Positions 1 through 11,079 of a stretch of DNA of 64,000 nucleotides are shown here, in pieces. Positions within the stretch are counted from its first letter, which is position 1. Each line of letters opens with the position of its first letter. Origin of the DNA: Hydrangea macrophylla (Eukaryota; Streptophyta; Magnoliopsida; Cornales; Hydrangeaceae); assembly GCA_033977485.1 (NCBI GenBank), contig CM066988.1:3804501-3868500 (forward strand). Direction: 5' to 3'. The position numbers were made by a program, and so were the translations under genes. Under the pieces are notes generated by a model. That model was not told where the DNA came from. It saw nothing but the letters and a program-made list of their open reading frames with translations, and made no database searches.

Positions 1-262
1 CCAAATTGGCCTTAACTCAATCACATCCTTCCACACAGCCACACATGGCCCTCAGATGCAACTTATGGCCACACATGGCCCTCTAATCTCACTTAGCCCA
101 TAATTGGCCCTAAGTCAATCGCATACACATGGCCCTCAGATGCAAATTACGGCCACACATATGGCCCTCATATATCATATGGCCACACATGGCCCTCATT
201 TCATCACCTAGCCCACAATTGGCCCTAACTCAATCGCCTAGCCCATAATTGGGCCTAACATG
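1..262. repeat. Degenerate tandem repeat of GGCCACACATGGCCCTCA-type units
   Basis: The phrases ACATGGCCCTCA, CCCATAATTGGCCC and TGGCCACACATGGCCC recur every 20-60 bases, with the palindrome-like core TGGCCA. The array runs off the left edge of the window, so its full length is unknown. It lies just outside the 2.9-kb LTR that starts at 374 and shows no coding potential. Confidence 0.6.
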
Positions 263-373
263 ACACCAACACGACACAACTGACCACAACATATTGACGA
301 CAACACCTCATGAAACACAACACAACATAACTGAAAACAACACCTTAAAGTCACCCAACTGATGCAAACATCC

Positions 374-3313
374 TGTGGATACTGGCATTTGGACCCACTT
401 TTAATTTTTAAACAATTTTCAAATTCAAATTCAAAGAGTCGTCACTTAATTTTTTTTCTAGGAAAATTAAGAAACCATTTTAAAGCAAAACTGATCTTTT
501 AAGAAACCAGAGATTTTCTAGGTCCGAGGATTATGGAATGAGAGGGGAAGGAGCCCGTCAGAATAAAACACCCCCTCTCATCCTATCTTGCGATAGGCCT
601 CTATTTAACATCCTTTTAGTCAAATTAATAATCTAAGCATGTCCTCAACTAATACATATGTATAAATATACATTACAAAAGCATGTCTAAAGGGGTATAA
701 GATTGCAAGTGATGAAAATATCATTCAAAAACCACATAATCCAAGTAGCATGCAATATGGTATGCAAATCCGGAACTATAGAAAACTTACCCGGGATCCA
801 TGTTGCGAATATTAAACGTGCAATGCATATGAATAGAAAGATCCTAAGAAAAGGTCTCTAATCACATATATTCACATCAGACAAGATCCTAATTCTAGTT
901 TGTTGCGCATGGAGTCAAAAAATCAATTAAAATCAAAGAAGTAAATTAAACTAGAGGAGAGGTTGAGAAATTGTACCTCAAATGCGCTGCAAAACATAGG
1001 GTTAGTTCACATACTTTAAATAAAGATATCATTAAATCCTAAGGAAAAAATCCTAACACAAAGCAGATTCCATTTACAAGTATCAATCTATATGAATGAA
1101 TGCACGTGGATACATGAATGTGAACAATGTAAAAGCTGTGAACTATTCATTGAATTGGATCATTTAGCCTCTGGTTTTAAGCTTAAGTAATCTTTGTTAG
1201 TGTATGGTATAAGTCCTAGGTTAAGAAAAGATCATTTGAACCCTTATTTACAAAGTTGGTAAAAACTGTGACAGGATTCTGAAAATTGCTGAGAGCAGAT
1301 CATAACTTCAAAGAAATAAAAGGCATGGTTCCCGTGGTTTGATCTTGATGATTTCTGGGTACAAGATGCCTCTGTGAGTCTAGTTTTTAATCCAAAAAGA
1401 AAATCAAGGTTTCAACGGTTAGATCTTTGGGAATTGAATAAATTCCAAACATCACTCAGGACTTCATAACTCTCTGTCCAGAGTTCTTATATGATTTTTT
1501 AAAACTAGTAAAAAAATCAGAAACACTTGGATCTTTTCGGGAGGTCTTGTTAACACATCAAACTTCATATAAAAAATTATTTGGGGTCAAAAATGTTTGA
1601 TTAAGGTTCTGATTTACTCCTTTCAAAAGGGTGTTGCTATTCTGAAACTCTGGATAGATTATTGTTGTCTCCCAAAAATTCATAACCAAACCATGTTAAC
1701 CAAGGAAGTTAGTTAAAAAAAAAAAGACAGTGGTAGAACTTTAAGTGATAGAAATTTTCCTGTTGGTTTCATTCAGTTCCAACGGTTCGATATTTAACTA
1801 AAAATCCTTGATCAAAGGTGGTCATTGAATTTACTGCACCATTTGTCAAGTTCAACTTTATTTGTTAACCCTAACTACTAAACCTTAAAGTTGGGCCTAA
1901 TCCAAATTATTTCTCCTACCATTTGATGGTCATTGGAGAGTAAAGACATACATGTTTGTAGATTTTGACGAAGTATGAAATGAACTTCACAAAATCCCAA
2001 AACAATGAACTCAAACTTATGGACAAAAGCTTCGATTCATATTATTATTCCTACCACTTGATGGTCATTGGAGGCTAAAGACACACACACATGTAGATTT
2101 AATGAAGTATGAAGAGCTTCACGAAACCTAAGAAAGGGATTAGCCTAAGCCATGGAGATGGACTTAAACTAAGCTACTTCTCCTACCATTTGATGGTCAT
2201 TGGAGATTAATAACGCTTAAACTTATGGGTTTTAATGAGGTATAAGGAACTTCACAAAACCTTAAAATAATGAGCTCAAACTATGGATGAAGTTTGGACT
2301 CATTGACTCAACATACTAAAATCAACCTCAATCCCTTCATGAATCATAAGTTCATAAGAATATTGAGGGATTCTAAACACATATTCAAGTAAGACATTGA
2401 AACTCTCATGAATCTAGGAAATAAACATAATCAAAGAAAAGGGACCAAGGTTTTATTTCAAGATTTATTTAAGCTTTAAACACTAAACAATTTTGATCCA
2501 AGCTAATGAGATGAAAGCTCAATCACAATATATATGTGGTGTGTGATGAAATGAGGTGGGAAGAGAGGTTTTGCAAATGTCTAAAAGATCCTAGGTATCT
2601 AAATATTGTGATTGAGCTACTAATAAACTAATTAGTTTAGAGTTTTACCTCTAAGTATCCTCAACTTCTTGGCTTCTTTAAGACCTTCCAAGTGATGATC
2701 AAACTCTTCTTCCAACTCTACTACTCTTTCTCTATTTAGAAAATTTTGAAGGAGAATCAATATTGGGATGCTAACATTCTAATATTCCCCTAATAGTGGG
2801 ATATACACCTTCTATATATAGGCAATCATTAGGGGGCCATTTTTTTAAATTCGCAGCCAAAACCCTAATTCCCGCCGCCTTTTGATGGTATAAACCGACC
2901 TACTTTTGGACAGACTGTCACAAAAATGCGGCACTCCCTAGAGATGGAAGCGGCACTCACTGGCTGCTAGAGTGGCACTCAATGAAAACCGTTACGAAAT
3001 TCACAGAATGCTGCAAAAAATTGGACTGCCGTTTTCTTTGTGTAAATCGCGGCACTTGGTGAAATTCGCGGCAATTATAGACTGCCGCCCGGCACTTTAT
3101 AGAGTATCGCTGCTGCAATGCGTGACTTCCGTAGCTTTGCCACGTGCCATTTTCTTCTTTTTTCTCCCCTTTTTTTGTTTTGAATTGAAAGAGCCTTTGG
3201 AAGAGCTTGAATCACCTTTGGAATTCTTGGATTAATCGAACGCTTGTCATCATCAGATCTTAGAGGTAATATTCCCCTTCATCCGACGTTTGGTCAAAAT
3301 TGGGGTGTCTACA
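374..3313 (-). repeat. LTR (2.94 kb) of a large Ogre/Tat-like retroelement, probably the 3' LTR of a minus-strand copy
   Basis: Seen: the segment starts TGTGGATACTGG and ends GGGGTGTCTACA, so it has TG...CA ends on either strand. Read on minus it starts TGTAGACACCCC and is preceded by the purine run GAAGAGGGGCAAAC, which fits a polypurine tract before a 3' LTR. A palindromic TATA candidate (TATATATAG, near 2811-2819) suits both strands. The interior holds a three-copy ~135-bp repeat (1905-2300). Inference: the minus orientation is favoured, but no partner LTR lies in the window and no target duplication can be tested. The Ogre/Tat label rests on remembered motifs of this repeat class. Confidence 0.5.
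1905..2300. repeat. Three ~135-bp tandem copies inside the LTR, each with a nested hairpin
   Basis: The copies start near 1905, 2041 and 2171. Each carries CTCCTACCATTTGATGGT followed by CATTGGAG and then a shared stretch about a growing-region phrase ending in AACTTCACAAAA. The core pairs CTCC with GGAG and ACCA with TGGT. In the second copy the outer arm is TTCC, which still pairs with GGAG through one G-U wobble. Confidence 0.6.
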
Positions 3314-3482
3314 GTTTGCCCCTCTTCGACAGAGCTTGTGGAGCAATGCGTATCACAAGTGAATGTCGAAGCCTATGTGAAGACAAGCCTTTGACCAAAC
3401 TGTCGGATTTAGGTAAAACAAAATGCATTGTAAAAGAAAACAGGCGCGCAGCAAGGTTCAAGTTGGTCGTGCTCAACGGTGA

Positions 3483-3524
3483 GCTGCCTATGTATCCCAT
3501 TAGGAATCAGACCAAGACGTAGTT
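3483..3524. other. Nested hairpin block, copy A
   Basis: CTATG (3488-3492) can pair with CGTAG (3518-3522), including one T-G wobble. TCC (3495-3497) pairs with GGA (3503-3505). The conserved strand GGAATCAG follows the inner loop. The same architecture recurs at 8286-8323 and 8388-8425. Confidence 0.6.
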
Positions 3525-3720
3525 TGGGCAAGGGTCAAACACACACAAGCGCAAGTAGTCACACGGATGGATGCACTTATCCTGTCGTGATGCACATGCT
3601 ATGCAATAGTATTTTTTGAATGGACCTGATTATGCAAGCGCCATGCTTACTCTATATCATCTTCTCTATATATGACGCACATTACATGATGCGTTAGTCA
3701 GAGAAAATTATAGAATTTTT

Positions 3721-4790
3721 GACCGATGCAAAATCTGTTGCAGGGGTCAAGAAGATGCTTTTGATTAAAAATCGAGGGTTGACGCAAATCTATTGCGAAA
3801 ACTGAGAATGTAAATCCGTTACACTCTCAACCAAATGATCGACGTAAATCTGTTACGAAAATTGAGAATATAAATCTGCTATATTCTCAAAATAAGGGTT
3901 AACGCAACTTTGTTGTGAAAATCAAGAATGCAAATCCGTTACACTCTCAACCAAAGGATCGACGTAAATCTGTTACGAAGACTGAGAATATAAATCTGTT
4001 ATATTCTCAAAACGAGGGTTAACGCAAATTTGTTGCGAAAACTGAGAATGTAAATCCGTTACACTCTCAATCAAAGGATCGACGTAAATCTGTTAGGAAG
4101 ATCGAGAATATAATTCTGTTGTTTCTCAAAACGAGGGTTAACGCAAATTTGTTGTGAAAACCGAGAATGTAAATCCGTTACACTCTCAACCAAAGGATCG
4201 ACATAAATCTATTACGAAGACCGAGAATATGAATCTGTTATATTCTCAAAATGAGGGTTAACGCAAATTCATTGCGAAAACCGAGAATGTAAATCCGTTA
4301 CATTCCCAAATAGGTCAATGTAAATCTGTTACGAAGACCAAGAATATAAATCTGTTATATTCTCAAAACGAGGGTTAACGCAAATCTGTTGCGAACACCG
4401 AGAATGTAAATCCGTTACACTCTCAACTAAAGGATCCACGTAAATCTGTTACGAAGACCGAAAATATAAATCTATTATATTCTCAAAACGAGGGTTAACG
4501 CAAATCCGTTGTAAAAACTGAGAATGTAAATTTTTTACACTTTCAACTAAAGGATCGACGTAAATTTGTTACAAAGAGCGAGAATATAAATCTATTATAT
4601 CCCAGAACAAGGGTTAACGCAAATATGTTGTGAGAACCGAGAGTGCAAATCCGTTACACCTTCAATAGGATCAACGTAAATCTGTTACGAGAATCAAGAA
4701 TATAAATCTGTTATATTCCTAGAACAAGGGTTAACTCAAATCTGTTGCGAGAACCGAGAGTGCAAATCCGTTACACCCTCAAAAACGGGG
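3721..4790. repeat. Tandem array of ~120-bp units, each made of four ~30-bp hairpin monomers
   Basis: Nine units start near 3781, 3901, 4021, 4140, 4260, 4377, 4497, 4616 and 4733. Each holds four 15-base stem-loops in fixed order: CGCAA-ATCTG-TTGCG, TGTAA-ATCCG-TTACA, CGTAA-ATCTG-TTACG and TATAA-ATCTG-TTATA. A fifth form, TGCAA...TTGCA, opens the array at 3727-3742. The loop is nearly constant while both stem arms change together. No reading frame survives. Some copies have one mismatch, for example TGCAA with TTACA near 3909. Confidence 0.85.
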
Positions 4791-4799
4791 CAACCATAT

Positions 4800-6957
4800 T
4801 TGGATGAATCATGGGTCAAGCAGACTCAAATTCATTTCATTTTTCAAAATTTGGAGTCCACAGACTCAAGTTTATTTCAATTTTCCAAAATTGGTAGTCA
4901 ATCAAGCTTAATTTTTTTCAAATTTCGATCAGGAGTCAGTCAGACTCAAATAAACTCAGTTTCACCAAGTCCGGAGTTATTTCGACTCTATTTGAGTTCG
5001 ATTCAAATGCTAAATTAGGAGTTGCCTAGACTCGACTTAATTCATTTTCTGAAATCAGGAGTCAGTCATACTCAAATAAATTCAAATTCACAAAATTGGG
5101 CTTAAAGAATTTCTATTTCACAAAAGAATTTTTACAAAATTGGCAGTCAATCGAACTCAAAGGATTTCTATTTCACAAAACTGGGAGTCAACCAGACTTA
5201 AAAAAAATTTCAAATTTCTAAAACAGGAGTCAACCAGACTCAAAATAATTTCTAATTTTCAAAAACATGAGCCAATCATACTCAAAAAAATTTCTAATTC
5301 CAAATCATGAATCAATCGTACTCAAAAGAATTTCTAATTTCAAATTCGGAGTCAAACTGACTCAAAGAATTTCAAATAAAAAAATCAGAGTCAATCAGAC
5401 TCATTTCTAAAATTGGGAGTCAATCAGACTCAAAGAATTTCAAATTTCTAAAAAAAAGGAGTCAATTCGACTCAAAATATTTTCTATTTGAAAAGGGGAG
5501 TCGTATTGACTTAGAGAATTCACATTTTACAAAAGGGGAGCCATGTGATCTTGAAAATTCACATTTCCCAAACACGGAGTCACACGGACTCGAAGCATTC
5601 TTATTTTACAAATACGGAGTCACGCGAAATCAAGAACTCATTCTTTTATACTCACGGAGTCACGCGGACTCAAGAACTCAATATTTTACACACACGGATT
5701 CACGCGGACTAAAGAATTCATATCTTACATATATGAAGTCAAGCAAGCTCAAGAACTCATTCTTTTATATTAACGGAGTCACACGGACTCAAGAATTCTA
5801 TATTTATTCAATTTTCTGACAAAAGAAGTCACGCAGACTCAAAATTTCAATTTTCTGACAAAAGGAGTAACGCAGACTCAAAAATTCAAAAAGGGGGTCA
5901 CGTGGACTCAAAAATTCAATTTTTTTACACAAGGCGTCATGTGAACTCAAGAATTCAATTTTTCGACAAAAGGAGTCACGCGGATTAAAAAATTAAAGGG
6001 AGTCAAAATTTAATATTTTACAAGACAAAGGGAGTCATGCGGACTCAAAAATTCAATTTTTTTACACAAGGACTTAAAAAAAATCTCATTTTAAAACAAA
6101 AGAGTCATTCGGATCCATGGACCCACATTTCTACAACAACGGATTCACTTTTTATACAAATGGAGTCACACGGACTCAAAGAATTTCTTATTTCAAAATC
6201 GAGGGTTAATTTATAACATTTGAAATTTCTTAATCGGATTCAATTTTGACTCAACAAGAATCTCAAATCTCAAAATCAGAGTTAATTCCAACAGGAGTCG
6301 AATCAGACTCAAAGAATTTCCATTTCACAAATTTGGGAGTCGGATCAGACTCAAGGAATTTTCAAATTTTCTAAACACAGGAGTTGAATTAGACTCAAAG
6401 AATTTTCTTATTTCCAAATTTGGGAATTGATCAGACTCAAAACAAATCCTATTTCCAAAACTTGGAGTCCATCTGACTGAAAACAAAATTTTATTTTCAA
6501 GTTGTGAGTCGATCAGACTTAAAGCATTCAAATTATTCAAAAATCAGGAGGCAATTCGACTCAACAAGAATTTTAACTTTACAAAATCTGGAGCTCATCA
6601 GACTCAAAGAATTTCCATTTCACAAATTTGGGAGTCGAATCAGACTCGAGGAATTTTCAAATTTTCTAAACTCGGGAGTCAATCAGACTCAATTAAATTT
6701 CACAAAATTCAGAGTCAATTTGACTCAATTCAATTCAAAGACTCTAAAATCTGGAGTCAATCAGACTCAAACGAATTTCTGATATCAAAACCAGGAGTAA
6801 ATCAGACTCAAAAGAATTTCCAATATACAAAATCAGGGTTAAATAAACTTGAAAGAATTCAAATTTCAAAGAGAATTCCAAATATTCACAAGTTGGAGTC
6901 AATTCAACTCACAAAGAATTTACAATTTCCAAATCAGGAGTTTGAACGAGACCTACA
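4800..6957. repeat. Array of GAGTC-N5-GACTC stem-loops spaced by A/T-rich linkers
   Basis: Several dozen units of the type GAGTCAATCAGACTC or GAGTCACGCGGACTC, separated by about 20-40 bases of AAAGAATTTC-like sequence. A clean example is 4933-4947. The loop and linker vary; the GAGTC and GACTC arms are mostly kept, with several G-U variants such as GAGTT...GACTC. The short open frames across it are an effect of the repeat and are not genes. Confidence 0.8.
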
Positions 6958-7262
6958 AATCATTGAGGACTAACGCGAATGCGAGGTTGCCATTGAGGAC
7001 TAACACCAATGATACTGCCATTGAGGACTAATGCATATTGAAGGGAAGCTGCCATTAAGAACTAATGCTTAGAGAAGCTGCCATTAAGGACTAACGCTGA
7101 TTGCAGAAAGCTGCCATTGAGGACTAATGCTTAGAGAAGAAAGCCGCCATTGAGGACTAACGGTTAGAGAAGAGAAGATATTGGTCAATAGCCACTCATT
7201 ACATTGCAAAAATGATGGTCAAAAGCCACTCAGGGACTTACATTGCAAAAGCGGAGATCAAC
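6955..7262. repeat. Two short arrays: GCCATTGAGGACTAA units, then ACATTGCAAAA units
   Basis: Seven or so ~30-bp units with the core GCCATTGAGGACTAA run from about 6955 to 7175. They are followed by two ~36-bp units carrying GGTCAA, AGCCACTCA and ACATTGCAAAA (7183-7262). These interrupt the GAGTC/GACTC array, which resumes afterwards. Confidence 0.65.
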
Positions 7263-7289
7263 AACCTTGTAAGGAGACTTAGGTAAATT

Positions 7290-7565
7290 TAATTCAAAAA
7301 ATCGAGAGTCAATCAGACTCAAATCAAGTTCGAATTCCACTTATCAGGAGTTAATCAGACTCCATTCAACTCAGATTTTCAAAATCAGAAATCAATCAGC
7401 CTTCATTTATTTCACTTTCCACATCGGGAGCCAGTCAGACTCAAATAAGTTCAATTTTACCATAATTCGGAGTTATTTTGACTCAAATCAAGTTCGAATT
7501 CCACTTATTAAGAGTCGATCAGACTCAATTCAATTTATTTTCTAAACGAGACTCAAAGAATTTGA
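7290..7565. repeat. Second block of GAGTC/GACTC stem-loops
   Basis: The same repeat as 4800-6957, with units GAGTCAATCAGACTC near 7307 and GAGTCGATCAGACTC near 7511, plus several wobble variants starting GAGTT. Confidence 0.7.
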
Positions 7566-8285
7566 ACGGAGCTGATAGAATGATTTTTTTGCATTTGCGG
7601 ACCTTTGGAAGAAACACATCGATTCTGTCAAAAGAGGGAAGTCACCTTTGCCCCTAGTCTTGGACTCTTCTCATATCGTCACTTGAGCATCATGTTGTGA
7701 TAGTGTTCGAAACCTTTGCTCATATTGCTCTTGGGATGCTCAAAGAGACTTGTCAAATGTTTATTCATCATCTTAAACCCACACAATGGAGACCATTTAT
7801 TGACTCATCAAAGGAGGATAGACTTGACAAAGCCAATTATACAAGATGACTGACTCAAATTCTGTATTATTATGAATCAACGTTCTTTCAACGTGAATGA
7901 TGTATCATCTCACCTTTCATTTATTCATCATCTTACAAACGTAGTGCTTTGCTGATAAATCTAAACTTTGAAAACTTTCCCTTTTTGATTTAGCGAACTT
8001 TTTGCCCATCTAGAATGTGCTTCAAATTAGTGCTTTAGCTTATAGAATGAAAGGCACTTCATTTCAATCCTTTCAAAACAAACTCAATTACTTAAGGACT
8101 CGCCTCAGGCATAGAGGGCTTTTGGCAAACAAAGTTTGCCCCTAGTTTGAAAGAGACTTGGGGGCTTACTTCTATGATAAAAGGGGTTTTCAGCAAACGA
8201 AGTTTGCTCCTAGTCTGGAATGAGGGATCTACAGGGGCAAACGATATTGCTGGTGTTTTTCAGACTGAGAACCAAGTAAGGCTCG

Positions 8286-8325
8286 CCTACTTATTCCCGA
8301 ATGGGAATCAGGTCCAAAGTAGTTT
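8286..8325. other. Nested hairpin block, copy B
   Basis: CTACT (8287-8291) pairs with AGTAG (8318-8322). TTCCC (8294-8298) pairs with GGGAA (8303-8307) around the tetraloop GAAT. Compared with copy C the fifth outer pair has changed from G-C to T-A on both sides. Confidence 0.65.
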
Positions 8326-8386
8326 GGTTAAAGTTCTAAAGAAAGTGCTAGATCATAGCAAGGGTGTCGACCGAACCGAACAAGTT

Positions 8387-8427
8387 GCCTACGTATCCCC
8401 GAGTGGGAATCAGGTCGAGCGTAGTTC
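8387..8427. other. Nested hairpin block, copy C
   Basis: CTACG (8389-8393) pairs with CGTAG (8420-8424). TCCC (8396-8399) pairs with GGGA (8405-8408) around CGAGT. The strand AATCAGGTC between the stems is shared with copy B. Confidence 0.65.
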
Positions 8428-9041
8428 AAGTACTCTGGAGGTCTTGAAAAAACAAGGCTTCAAGAATAGGCCGGCTTTTCGAGCCATGTTTTTATTTGGG
8501 TCCAATGAGTGCTCTTGGGTTGCTTGTGGTAGCCTTTGAACATGATGATTAGAACATGAACTACTTCTCCCTTTTATTTTCTTCTTTTCTTTCCTTTTCT
8601 TCTCTTTTTTTCTCTTTTCTTTTTTTGTTTGTGGCGGTTGATTCTTTTCACCTTTTCACTAGTCAGTCTATTACAACTCTCATAACACATCGTGTTTTAA
8701 TCATACTCTATCATACTCACAACGCAGTATCAACCCTCCAAATCACTCTTTATCTTGTTCAAAGATATCTCTGCATTGTTTTAGGACCACTTAGCAATTG
8801 AGCATTCTACAAAATTTTGAGACTAATTGATACTTTCAAATCTCTCTTTTCATTCCTAATTGCACAAAGCCTTGAGATAATTCATGTGCCAATGATGTAC
8901 TTTGAAGTACTCAAGAATTCTAAATCTTATTCTTTGCTTTTTATTTTCTCTTTCATTTGTTTATCTACCTCACTATCTCTTACTCTCTTCATGATTTTGA
9001 CTGGCTAGGATCCAGAGTTTGAAATCAACACGTATCTTATT

Positions 9042-9190
9042 TTTGCTCTAACTTTTACCTAGGCGCCCTTTCGGATTTTCATCCTAGCGAGCTCTTTTTC
9101 TTTTTCTTTTTCTTTTTCTTTTTCTTCTTCTTTTTTTTGTGCTCTAACTTTTGCCTAGGTGCCCTTTCGGGTTTTCATCCTAGCGAGCTC
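9042..9190. repeat. Duplicated CCTAGG...TTTTCATCCTAGCGAGCTC block flanking a CTTTTT tract
   Basis: Two ~52-bp copies (about 9042-9093 and 9139-9190) are separated by a (TTTTTC)n tract. In each, CTAGG pairs with CCTAG (9059-9063 with 9083-9087; 9155-9159 with 9179-9183). In the second copy CCC pairs with GGG around TTTC. The layout resembles the CTACG/CGTAG blocks. Confidence 0.6.
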
Positions 9191-9753
9191 TTTCTTTTCT
9201 TTTTTTTTTGGAAGAAAAAGTTCATTAAAAAAATTTGGCTACCATCAAGGACCAAGTTATGGCTTTGAACTGGTTGGGCTCAACTTTTAGGCTTGGTATT
9301 TGAAGAAAAGGGGATGGTGAGCAAACTTCAAGTTCCGAGTTCATCTTTTCAAGATTGAGCAAGAGTATCTTTAAATTCTTAAAGTAAAGCTAAACAATTA
9401 TCTACTCTTCCTTGGTTTTGGGCACAAAATTTGCTTTGATCACTTGGGGATCCTTTTCAATGCAAAGATTTACTAACAAAGATTTTCCATGACCGAAAAA
9501 AAAGCTATTTTCCTTTTTTGGCTTAATGACCTATACATTCACGAATGGGCATACTGAATCAAGCGAAATAAGATTTTATTCAACTAGTAGAGAAAGAGGA
9601 TTACATCACTCAACTCGATAAGAAGAGACCTGAGAACTAAACTCGATAACCAACTGACTCAAAGACTTGACTGGACTTGACACTTGACTCCTACTTGATC
9701 ATAAACTAGACTAGACTCGATTTTGGTCTCAATTGGAGTGTCACAGATGATCT

Positions 9754-10029
9754 TCAATTCATTATATTTCCAAGAGCATCCACATTCACTTTAATAACAG
9801 TGTTCCCAAATATTATCACCTCACTAGCATCATTTGAACCTTCGAGTTCGCCACCCGTGTTTGCGGAAACATTATCCATCCTTATGGCCACTTTCTCGGT
9901 TAAGTGGCCCTTTTTTGAATCATTAGGCTCCACAAGCTAATCAACCTCAACATAATCCTTTTCATTATCTTCTCGCTTGAACTCTAACCCAAACTGTTCT
10001 GGGTTTGATGCTATCTTGCCTACAGTCAT
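9754..10029 (-). pseudogene. Unrecognised 91-residue minus-strand reading frame with one internal stop
   Basis: A minus-strand frame from ATG at 10029 to TGA at 9754-9756, broken once by TAG at 9937-9939. The conceptual product is acidic and polar, opening MTVGKIASNPEQFGLEF and ending EVIIFGNTVIKVNVDAL. I recognise no domain. If the host element lies on minus, this frame is in sense and could be the tail of its polyprotein or an extra ORF. If the element lies on plus, it would be an antisense ORF of the sort described in some Tat-lineage elements. Its open length and biased composition are the only support, so it may be chance. Confidence 0.25.
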
Positions 10030-10309
10030 GTTTCATTTTAATCAATTTTGATTGATTTCAAAAGAATTTTCATTTTGTTATTATTTTTCACATTTTTTTT
10101 GCAAATGCTTAGTAAAATGTTCATGAACGGTTCATATGTCACACGGATGCAATGCATGTGTGTGCCTATTCTAAATGCCAAAGAAACAAAAAAATCTAAT
10201 CCTAACACATAAAACACATAAGCACATAAAATCCTCATTCATGTCAAATGCGCCAATTTCACCTCTCATTGTGATCCTCACTACCCTTTCAAAGGTCGGG
10301 TGTTCAAAA

Positions 10310-10600
10310 TTTTTCGAAATTCATTTGAAAAACATTTCATTAAATGATGAGATCTTTCAAAAATAATTCTCAAGGATTTTGAATCTTTTATTAAGAAATG
10401 AGGATGTGAAAATATTTCTCAATAAAGGTGATTGGATTGAAATTTTGCTTTGAAATTCATTTGAAGAGCATTTCTTCCAAAAACAATTCCTAAAATTTTG
10501 GATTTTTCCTTAGAAGATGATCATGTGAAAATATACTTTAACAAAGGTTAGTTTGGAGTTTTAATCAAAAAGTGAACTCCAAAGATTTTTGAAAGAGCAG
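10310..10600. repeat. Two imperfect ~125-bp tandem copies
   Basis: AAATTCATTTGAAAAACATTTC (copy 1) and AAATTCATTTGAAGAGCATTTC (copy 2) start near 10316 and 10454. Both are followed by a degenerate AAAATAATTCTCAA / AAAACAATTCCTAA phrase and ATGTGAAAATAT. This is the last repeat before the Mutator-like element begins. Confidence 0.45.
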
Positions 10601-11079
10601 TTAAATGCTCTAGAATAAAGATCGCAAAAATCTGTTTACTTTTAAAGATATATTTAAAAATCTTTGGGTAGAAGGATCACATGATCGGATCATTACCGTA
10701 CTTTCCATGAATTGTGTTGTATTCTATATTCAACCAGTATTATATTCGATTGTTTATCTTGTATTCAACATGCTTACATATGTAACCTAACAACATAAAG
10801 AAACTAATAAATATCAAGTGAAGTTTCAGTTAGTAATGGACCTTAAATATCAACAAATTCCATTGTATAGTGAAAATTGAAGTTTCAATTTTGAAATTGC
10901 AAAACTTCAACTTAAAATTACTGTTACAATTCCTAGTCTAAATATAGTTTGTAAAATTTCACTTGATTTTTTTGTTAGAAACACCACCAAAGAAGCCTTA
11001 GAAGCCAAAAGGAGTCAATGAACTGAAGGAAAACAAGAATTATTATTACCAATACAGATCAACATTTGTTGGTATAGCG

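Larger units (their letters stand above)
3314..10690 (-). mobile_element. Internal region of the Ogre/Tat-like element: non-coding arrays, truncated
   Basis: Adjacent to the LTR at 374-3313. It contains, in order, a 120-bp repeat array, a GAGTC/GACTC array, a GCCATTGAGGACTAA array, three copies of a CCTACGTATCCC...GGGAATCAG...CGTAG block and two copies of a CCTAGG...CCTAG block. The phrase AGTTTGCCCCT recurs at about 3313, 8131 and, varied, 8201. No gag, protease, reverse transcriptase or integrase motif was found. The family is known for very long untranslated regions; here the coding part appears to be missing beyond about 10.7 kb. The right edge is set only by the change of sequence character. 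Confidence 0.5.

Noticed and set aside
3721..7565. CRISPR-like regularly spaced palindromic repeats
   Set aside because: The context is a plant retroelement. Repeats are degenerate, spacers are themselves repeated, and there are no cas genes.
8147..8539. 130-residue plus-strand open frame
   Set aside because: It runs across the nested hairpin copies B and C in both stems and loops, with no domain. Best explained as chance openness in the retroelement non-coding region.
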